Assembly: GCA_950022655.1 (NCBI GenBank)
Contig: OX465592.1
Location: 1,292,234-1,356,233, forward strand
DNA length: 64,000 bases
From: Alentia gelatinosa
Lineage: Eukaryota > Annelida > Polychaeta > Phyllodocida > Polynoidae
Direction: 5' to 3'
Part shown: in pieces, positions 63,801 to 64,000 of the stretch
Position numbering within the stretch: position 1 is the first letter of the stretch
Layout: every line of letters begins with the position of its first letter
The notes under the pieces: model-generated
What the model was told of the DNA's origin: nothing
What the model saw: only the letters and a program-made list of their open reading frames with translations
Databases searched by the model: none
Made by a program: the position numbers and the translations under genes

Positions 63801-64000
63801 ACTTGTGTGGGCTGTGCTGTTGAAGACACACTTTCTGAAGTTGCTTGATTAGTCACACTAGTAGTAGCACTTGCAGTAGTTGCTGCACTGGTCTCTACTG
63901 AGGTAGGAGCTTCCGTAGTTTTCCCTGTAACCAAAGCTGTAGATGTACCAGCTGTACTTGCTTCAGAGGTTAGCATGGTGGTTGGAGCACTACTTGTTTT
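1..64000 (-). CDS. Giant mucin-like gene, internal part, open at both ends
   Basis: All convincing coding sequence is on the minus strand and forms a chain of alternating Ser/Thr-rich exons, C and D, repeated about 17.5 times. Seen: each exon has an AG acceptor behind a pyrimidine run, a GT donor and phase 1 at both ends, so all exons join in one frame; the exon bodies contain no stop and no Cys. Visible exon length sums to about 35.8 kb (roughly 11,900 codons). Known: mucin PTS domains are long, Ser/Thr/Pro-rich, poorly conserved, often tandemly repeated, heavily O-glycosylated and phase 1-1. Inferred: a gel-forming or membrane mucin. No start, signal peptide, terminal exon or poly(A) signal occurs in any cassette, which argues against an array of separate genes. 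Which mucin this is cannot be said, because the diagnostic end domains lie outside. Confidence 0.72.
817..1376 (-). other. C-to-D intron (560 nt), representative copy
   Basis: The donor is ACAG|GTGATA at 1377/1376 and the acceptor is TTTTTCTCACAG at 817. It holds one minus-strand open frame (about 1092-1276, ending in TGA) containing N-S-T and N-K-T sequons. Inside it, 1138-1227 is bounded by TACAG and ACAG|GTGACA and would be a 90-nt phase 1-1 exon, but its acceptor lacks a pyrimidine tract, so I do not call it. Equivalent introns: 4472-5031, 10537-11096, 13985-14544, 17652-18215, 20666-21225, 24333-24892, 28000-28559, 31667-32226, 35115-35674, 38125-38684, 41792-42350, 45458-46017, 49125-49688, 52139-52698, 55806-56365, 59473-60032 and 63140-63699. 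I see no RNA gene, regulatory site or transposon in them. Confidence 0.62.
1377..2726 (-). CDS. Mucin PTS exon C1, five 73-residue repeats
   Basis: The exon starts after TTTCTCTTAACAG with CT completing a codon, then Leu-Thr-Thr-Glu-Gly. It runs through five 73-residue Ser/Thr repeats (each with V-S-P-A-I-T-S-T-A-E-T-T-T and S-P-I-E-V-T-S-E-A-S-S-T-V) and a unique tail that ends R-I-E-V-Q-K-E-T plus one base before GTGATA. It is 1350 nt, a multiple of three, phase 1-1. There is no Cys, no hydrophobic segment and no N-glycosylation sequon; the protein would be an extended, O-glycosylated rod. The reading frame is open back to the acceptor, and no in-frame ATG is needed because it is an internal exon. 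Copy-specific changes: K for E in S-P-I-K-V-T of the first repeat, and P-S-A-V in place of P-S-T-V in the third repeat boundary. Confidence 0.72.
1650..2690 (-). repeat. 219-bp (73-codon) repeats inside exon C1
   Basis: The plus-strand motif TTGGCATGGTCG recurs at about 1863, 2082, 2301 and 2520, exactly 219 bp apart. A fifth, more diverged unit sits at the left (3') end: it lacks one Ser codon (S-A-P-T-T instead of S-A-P-S-T-T) and runs into the unique tail. The same repeat is present five times in the 1350-nt C exons, four times in C3 and C9, and twice in C5, C10 and C14. That makes 74 units in the 17 complete C exons of the window. Confidence 0.93.
2727..3637 (-). other. D-to-C intron (911 nt here, normally 923), representative copy
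   Basis: The donor is CAAG|GTCATT at 3638/3637, weaker than the C donor, and the acceptor is TTTCTCTTAACAG at 2727. This copy lacks 12 bp (an in-frame V-L-W-H stretch of the small open frame at about 2954-3172), present in all others. That frame is open in every copy and contains a good donor CAAG|GTAACC. No family is recognised. Equivalent introns: 6382-9702 (carries the mobile element), 12228-13150, 15895-16817, 18909-19831, 22576-23498, 26243-27165, 29910-30832, 33358-34280, 36368-37290, 40035-40957, 43701-44623, 47368-48290, 50382-51304, 54049-54971, 57716-58638 and 61383-62305. Nothing else is seen in them. Confidence 0.62.
3638..4471 (-). CDS. Mucin PTS exon D2, 278 codons
   Basis: The exon begins after TTTTTCTCACAG with CT, then Met-Thr-Thr-Glu-Gly-Thr-Thr, and ends S-S-T-I-E-I-Q plus one base before GTCATT. 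It is 834 nt, phase 1-1. Composition is dominated by Thr and Ser with Ala, Glu, Pro and Gln; no Cys and no membrane segment. Unlike exon C it has no obvious internal tandem repeat. Its first residues (T-T-E-G-T-T) and last residues (T-V-P-T-T..P-T-E-A-T) match those of exon C, so the two exons look like ancient duplicates. Splicing to exon C forms an Ala codon at the joint. Without splicing, the frame stops 15 codons past the donor. It carries the Arg form (T-R-E-T) of the marker. Confidence 0.72.
5032..6381 (-). CDS. Mucin PTS exon C2, five repeats
   Basis: A 1350-nt C exon with five 73-residue repeats. Distinctive changes are G-A-F-S-S-T in the first repeat (plus-strand GAAAATGCT) and P-S-A-V before the third, shared with C1. 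It keeps the V-Q-S variant in the last repeat. The F change recurs in C4, C5 and C14. Confidence 0.7.
7261..7402 (+). repeat. Split direct repeat A1
   Basis: A 142-bp block starting GAGGGTAATTGG and ending TCAAGTTTGGAA. It is identical by eye to A2, 1980 bp downstream. It abuts the AATT of the host intron on its left. Confidence 0.9.
7403..9005 (+). other. Internal region of the element, no recognisable gene
   Basis: A 1,603-bp, GC- and CpG-rich stretch. The longest frames are about 95-102 codons (for example plus-strand 7574-7861 and 8767-9075). They are Pro/Ser/His-rich, have no reverse transcriptase, RNase H or recombinase signature that I can see, and overlap each other in different frames as GC-rich non-coding DNA does. 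I see no coding function. Confidence 0.6.
8049..8512 (+). repeat. Three imperfect poly-C-bearing modules inside the element
   Basis: A module of the form CACCTCGGGGCCTCGGAGGG..GGTT..CGGGTTG.GCCCCTAC followed by a C run and (C/A)ACGTGG-type sequence begins near 8049, 8260 and 8430. The C runs are 12 (8103-8114), 19 (8314-8332) and 15 bases (8484-8498). A GGTCACCTCTCCCT segment also recurs between modules (about 8198 and 8403). The spacing is roughly 170-210 bp. Confidence 0.85.
9006..9240 (+). repeat. Split direct repeat B1
   Basis: A 235-bp block, identical by eye to B2 417 bp downstream, directly abutting A2. It is AT-rich with stem-loops: a 7-bp stem 9087-9093/9099-9105, a 9-bp stem 9103-9111/9124-9132 and a 9-bp stem 9188-9196/9204-9212. 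It ends in the palindrome AATTATAATT. Confidence 0.9.
9241..9382 (+). repeat. Split direct repeat A2
   Basis: Second copy of the 142-bp A block, starting immediately after B1. After TTTGGAA it diverges from A1 into a 40-bp spacer (9383-9422) that is unique in the window. Confidence 0.9.
9423..9657 (+). repeat. Split direct repeat B2
   Basis: Second copy of the 235-bp B block. It forms the right end of the element and joins the host intron sequence ATAGAAATTG after AATTATAATT. Confidence 0.9.
9703..10536 (-). CDS. Mucin PTS exon D3
   Basis: An intact 834-nt D exon with the Arg marker. It has the same protein as D2 and differs only by silent changes (for example plus-strand GGCATTAATG). Its donor lies 45 nt from the mobile element. 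Confidence 0.7.
11097..12227 (-). CDS. Mucin PTS exon C3, four repeats
   Basis: A 1131-nt C exon, 219 nt shorter than the common form by loss of exactly one 73-codon unit, so frame and phase are kept. It carries a unique Gly to Asp change (T-T-T-D-A-I, plus-strand GCATCAG) in its second repeat. Confidence 0.7.
13151..13984 (-). CDS. Mucin PTS exon D4
   Basis: An 834-nt D exon with the Leu marker and two private Glu to Lys changes (T-K-S-Q and T-K-S-T), the most charge-altered D copy in the window. Confidence 0.7.
14545..15894 (-). CDS. Mucin PTS exon C4, five repeats
   Basis: A 1350-nt C exon with G-A-F-S-S-T in the first repeat and V-Q-S in the last. It lies just left of the higher-order duplication boundary: its counterpart C13, 31,473 bp away, lacks the F change. 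Confidence 0.7.
16818..17651 (-). CDS. Mucin PTS exon D5
   Basis: An 834-nt D exon, Arg marker. It is the partner of D14 in the 31,473-bp duplication. The adjoining intron shares the private variants GGGTTGGTTAAC, CACACTATTG and CAGAAGTGG with the D14 copy. Confidence 0.7.
17652..18215 (-). other. Variant C-to-D intron (564 nt)
   Basis: This copy and 49125-49688 share a 4-bp expansion of a poly-T run (plus-strand ATCTTTTTTTATTAC) that frameshifts the small open frame found in other copies. It also changes the TACAG that would be its internal acceptor to TACGG, and adds further private substitutions (CTAATACAGG, AAATTATATATC). The flanking C and D splice sites are unaffected. Confidence 0.65.
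18216..18908 (-). CDS. Mucin PTS exon C5, two repeats, diverged
   Basis: A 693-nt C exon with two 73-residue repeats. The second is the most diverged repeat in the window (S-S-A-V-P-S-T-E-I-A-S-S-A-L-T-T, then A-G-S-S-T-A). It also has G-A-F-S-S-T. Its protein is identical to C14. Confidence 0.7.
19832..20665 (-). CDS. Mucin PTS exon D6
   Basis: An 834-nt D exon, Leu marker, with Pro to Gln (S-S-Q-V-P) and Thr to Ile (T-L-I-T-S). Both changes are shared only with D15 as a pair. The Q variant puts a stop into the antisense frame but not into the coding frame. Confidence 0.7.
21226..22575 (-). CDS. Mucin PTS exon C6, five repeats
   Basis: A 1350-nt C exon with a P-T-T-E-A-S variant in the third repeat (plus-strand TTCAGTAGTTGG) and V-Q-S in the last. 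It pairs with C15. Confidence 0.7.
23499..24332 (-). CDS. Mucin PTS exon D7
   Basis: An 834-nt D exon, Leu marker, with S-S-Q-V-P but normal T-L-T-T-S. Its positional partner D16 has S-S-P-V-P, so this site was exchanged after the higher-order duplication. Confidence 0.7.
24893..26242 (-). CDS. Mucin PTS exon C7, five repeats
   Basis: A 1350-nt C exon with P-T-T-E-A-S in repeat three, V-P-S in the last repeat, and Ser to Asn in the tail making an N-A-T sequon, the only N-glycosylation motif seen in C exons. A private Glu to Lys lies near the exon start (T-T-K-R-P). Related to C11 and C16. Confidence 0.7.
27166..27999 (-). CDS. Mucin PTS exon D8
   Basis: An 834-nt D exon, Arg marker, with T to S (T-S-S-A-V) and T to I (L-T-I-E-G). 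This pair is shared by D12, D13 and D17. Confidence 0.7.
28560..29909 (-). CDS. Mucin PTS exon C8, five repeats
   Basis: A 1350-nt C exon with the V-P-S form of the last repeat and no other residue change; it can serve as the reference copy. C12, C13 and C17 encode the same protein. Confidence 0.7.
30833..31666 (-). CDS. Mucin PTS exon D9
   Basis: An 834-nt D exon, Arg marker, with the same protein sequence as D2, D3, D5 and D18. Confidence 0.7.
32227..33357 (-). CDS. Mucin PTS exon C9, four repeats
   Basis: A 1131-nt C exon with four repeats. The tail has Lys to Glu next to the donor (V-Q-E-E-T), shared with the neighbouring C10 and with C18. The intron just after the donor also differs (plus-strand GGATGGAGG). 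Confidence 0.7.
34281..35114 (-). CDS. Mucin PTS exon D10
   Basis: An 834-nt D exon, Leu marker, with S-S-P-V-P and no private residue change. Confidence 0.7.
35675..36367 (-). CDS. Mucin PTS exon C10, two repeats
   Basis: A 693-nt C exon with two repeats but none of the C5/C14 divergence. It has V-Q-S and V-Q-E-E-T like its neighbour C9. It therefore arose by separate loss of repeats from a C9-like exon. Confidence 0.7.
37291..38124 (-). CDS. Mucin PTS exon D11
   Basis: An 834-nt D exon, Leu marker, with S-S-Q-V-P and a private Ser to Gly (T-E-G-Q-S). Confidence 0.7.
38685..40034 (-). CDS. Mucin PTS exon C11, five repeats
   Basis: A 1350-nt C exon of the C7 type: P-T-T-E-A-S in repeat three, V-P-S, and the N-A-T sequon in the tail. 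It lacks the private Lys of C7. Confidence 0.7.
40958..41791 (-). CDS. Mucin PTS exon D12
   Basis: An 834-nt D exon, Arg marker, with S-S-A-V and L-T-I-E-G like D8. The intron before it (41792-42350) has lost one C (AAGAATCAT), giving the 3,666-bp spacing. Confidence 0.7.
42351..43700 (-). CDS. Mucin PTS exon C12, five repeats
   Basis: A 1350-nt C exon of the C8 type. A silent plus-strand GATGAGATTG variant in the first repeat is shared only with its neighbour C13, marking these two as a local duplication. Confidence 0.7.
44624..45457 (-). CDS. Mucin PTS exon D13
   Basis: An 834-nt D exon, Arg marker, S-S-A-V and L-T-I-E-G; same protein as D12. Confidence 0.7.
46018..47367 (-). CDS. Mucin PTS exon C13, five repeats
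   Basis: A 1350-nt C exon matching C12, including the silent GATGAGATTG variant. The intron that follows it switches to the D5/D14-type haplotype, so a duplication breakpoint lies nearby. Confidence 0.7.
48291..49124 (-). CDS. Mucin PTS exon D14
   Basis: An 834-nt D exon, Arg marker, partner of D5, with one private Thr to Ile (T-E-R-I-T). Confidence 0.7.
49689..50381 (-). CDS. Mucin PTS exon C14, two repeats, diverged
   Basis: A 693-nt C exon, identical in protein to C5 (G-A-F-S-S-T, T-E-I-A-S-S-A-L, A-G-S-S-T-A) and exactly 31,473 bp from it. Confidence 0.7.
51305..52138 (-). CDS. Mucin PTS exon D15
   Basis: An 834-nt D exon, Leu marker, with S-S-Q-V-P and T-L-I-T-S exactly as in D6. Confidence 0.7.
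52699..54048 (-). CDS. Mucin PTS exon C15, five repeats
   Basis: A 1350-nt C exon of the C6 type with a private Thr to Ile (T-A-E-I-T-T) in the first repeat. Confidence 0.7.
54972..55805 (-). CDS. Mucin PTS exon D16
   Basis: An 834-nt D exon, Leu marker, S-S-P-V-P, so its protein equals D10 rather than its positional partner D7. Confidence 0.7.
56366..57715 (-). CDS. Mucin PTS exon C16, five repeats
   Basis: A 1350-nt C exon of the C7 type with P-T-T-E-A-S, V-P-S and the N-A-T sequon, plus a private Ala to Ser in the tail (I-S-S-T-E). Confidence 0.7.
58639..59472 (-). CDS. Mucin PTS exon D17
   Basis: An 834-nt D exon, Arg marker, S-S-A-V and L-T-I-E-G, partner of D8. Confidence 0.7.
60033..61382 (-). 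CDS. Mucin PTS exon C17, five repeats
   Basis: A 1350-nt C exon of the C8 type. The following intron shares with the C8 copy a CAGCTTAATTC variant and a G to A change making a nine-A run (CTAAAAAAAAACC). Confidence 0.7.
62306..63139 (-). CDS. Mucin PTS exon D18
   Basis: An 834-nt D exon, Arg marker, partner of D9; one silent private change (plus-strand GGTACGCTTG). Confidence 0.7.
63700..64000 (-). CDS. Mucin PTS exon C18 (5' part cut by window edge)
   Basis: Only the tail and the start of the last 73-residue repeat are inside the window. The V-Q-E-E-T end and the GGATGGAGG intron variant make it the partner of C9, so four repeats are predicted beyond the edge. Confidence 0.65.

Larger units (their letters stand above)
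1..64000 (-). repeat. Tandem array of 3,667-bp two-exon cassettes
   Basis: Measured between equivalent bases (the first ATG of each D exon: 814, 4469, 10534, 13982, 17649, 20663, 24330, 27997, 31664, 35112, 38122, 41789, 45455, 49122, 52136, 55803, 59470, 63137) the spacings are 3655, 6065, 3448, 3667, 3014, 3667, 3667, 3667, 3448, 3010, 3667, 3666, 3667, 3014, 3667, 3667, 3667. Every departure from 3667 is explained: minus 219 for each lost internal repeat, minus 12 for one intron deletion, plus 4 for an intron insertion, plus or minus 1 for single-base indels, and plus 2397 for a mobile element. Copies look more than 98-99% identical by eye, introns included, so amplification or homogenisation is recent. 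Confidence 0.95.
16400..64000. repeat. 31,473-bp higher-order duplication (about 16.4-32.5 kb equals about 47.9-64.0 kb)
   Basis: D5-C5-D6-C6-D7-C7-D8-C8-D9-C9 recurs as D14-C14-D15-C15-D16-C16-D17-C17-D18-C18 with every cassette length preserved and rare markers shared (GGGTTGGTTAAC, the 4-bp intron insertion, the diverged two-repeat C exon, V-Q-E-E-T). The left boundary lies between about 16,090 and 16,450, because C4 and C13 differ upstream of it; the right boundary is outside the window. Confidence 0.85.

Noticed and set aside
1..64000. Bacterial serine-rich repeat adhesin or surface protein
   Set aside because: Coding blocks are interrupted by AT-rich introns with GT..AG ends and consistent phase, and there are no bacterial operons, ribosome sites or anchor motifs.
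1..64000. CRISPR array, tRNA or rRNA genes
   Set aside because: The repeats are 219 bp and 3.7 kb and coding; no short-repeat/spacer pattern and no tRNA or rRNA sequence was recognised.
1..64000. Array of separate small mucin genes, one per cassette
   Set aside because: No cassette contains a signal peptide, initiation context, terminal stop exon with poly(A) signal or promoter. The ATG at the start of exon D is an internal Met in phase with the acceptor, and exon C has Leu at the same place.

Overview
This window is eukaryotic and very probably from an animal, most likely a vertebrate. It shows Ser/Thr/Pro-rich mucin-type coding blocks on the minus strand, separated by AT-rich non-coding stretches with GT..AG splice signals and no bacterial gene organisation. 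Almost the whole 64 kb is one tandem array. A canonical 3,667-bp cassette is repeated about 17.5 times, and the copies differ only by scattered substitutions, a few small indels and the copy number of an internal 219-bp repeat. I read it as the middle of one giant secreted or membrane mucin gene. No start exon, signal peptide, Cys-rich, SEA, EGF, von Willebrand or transmembrane module, promoter or poly(A) site is visible, so both ends lie outside the window. The low-coordinate side is the 3' side of the gene.

Each cassette holds two long exons, numbered here in plus-strand order. Exon C (1350, 1131 or 693 nt) is built from five, four or two copies of a 73-residue repeat plus a unique tail. 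Exon D (834 nt) is a non-repetitive Ser/Thr-rich block. Both start after a good acceptor (CTTAACAG or CTCACAG) with two bases completing a codon and end with one base of a codon, so every exon is symmetric phase 1-1. Splicing C to D to C keeps frame, with an Ala codon (G+CT) at each joint. The visible exons sum to about 35.8 kb, or roughly 11,900 codons with no cysteine. C and D share head and tail motifs, so the cassette itself looks like an old exon duplication. Introns are about 560 nt (C to D) and about 923 nt (D to C). Each holds one short open frame that might be a cassette exon, but the evidence is weak.

Above the cassette level there is a nine-cassette higher-order period of 31,473 bp: about 16.4-32.5 kb recurs at about 47.9-64.0 kb. 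The cassette at the left edge (1-3.6 kb) is the most diverged. Variants are shared in a mosaic way between non-adjacent cassettes, which points to unequal exchange and gene conversion.

The only interruption is a 2,397-bp insertion at 7261-9657 in one D-to-C intron. It has the layout A1 - internal - B1 - A2 - B2: A1/A2 are 142 bp, B1/B2 are 235 bp, and each pair is identical by eye. This split-direct-repeat layout is that of tyrosine-recombinase retrotransposons of the Ngaro/PAT type. The element has no recognisable reverse transcriptase or recombinase, so it would be a short non-autonomous member. It is CpG-rich with three poly-C-bearing tandem modules, while the surrounding array is CpG-poor. 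Ngaro-like elements are known from fish, amphibians, reptiles and some invertebrates rather than mammals, which weakly hints at the host group; the species cannot be read from the sequence.
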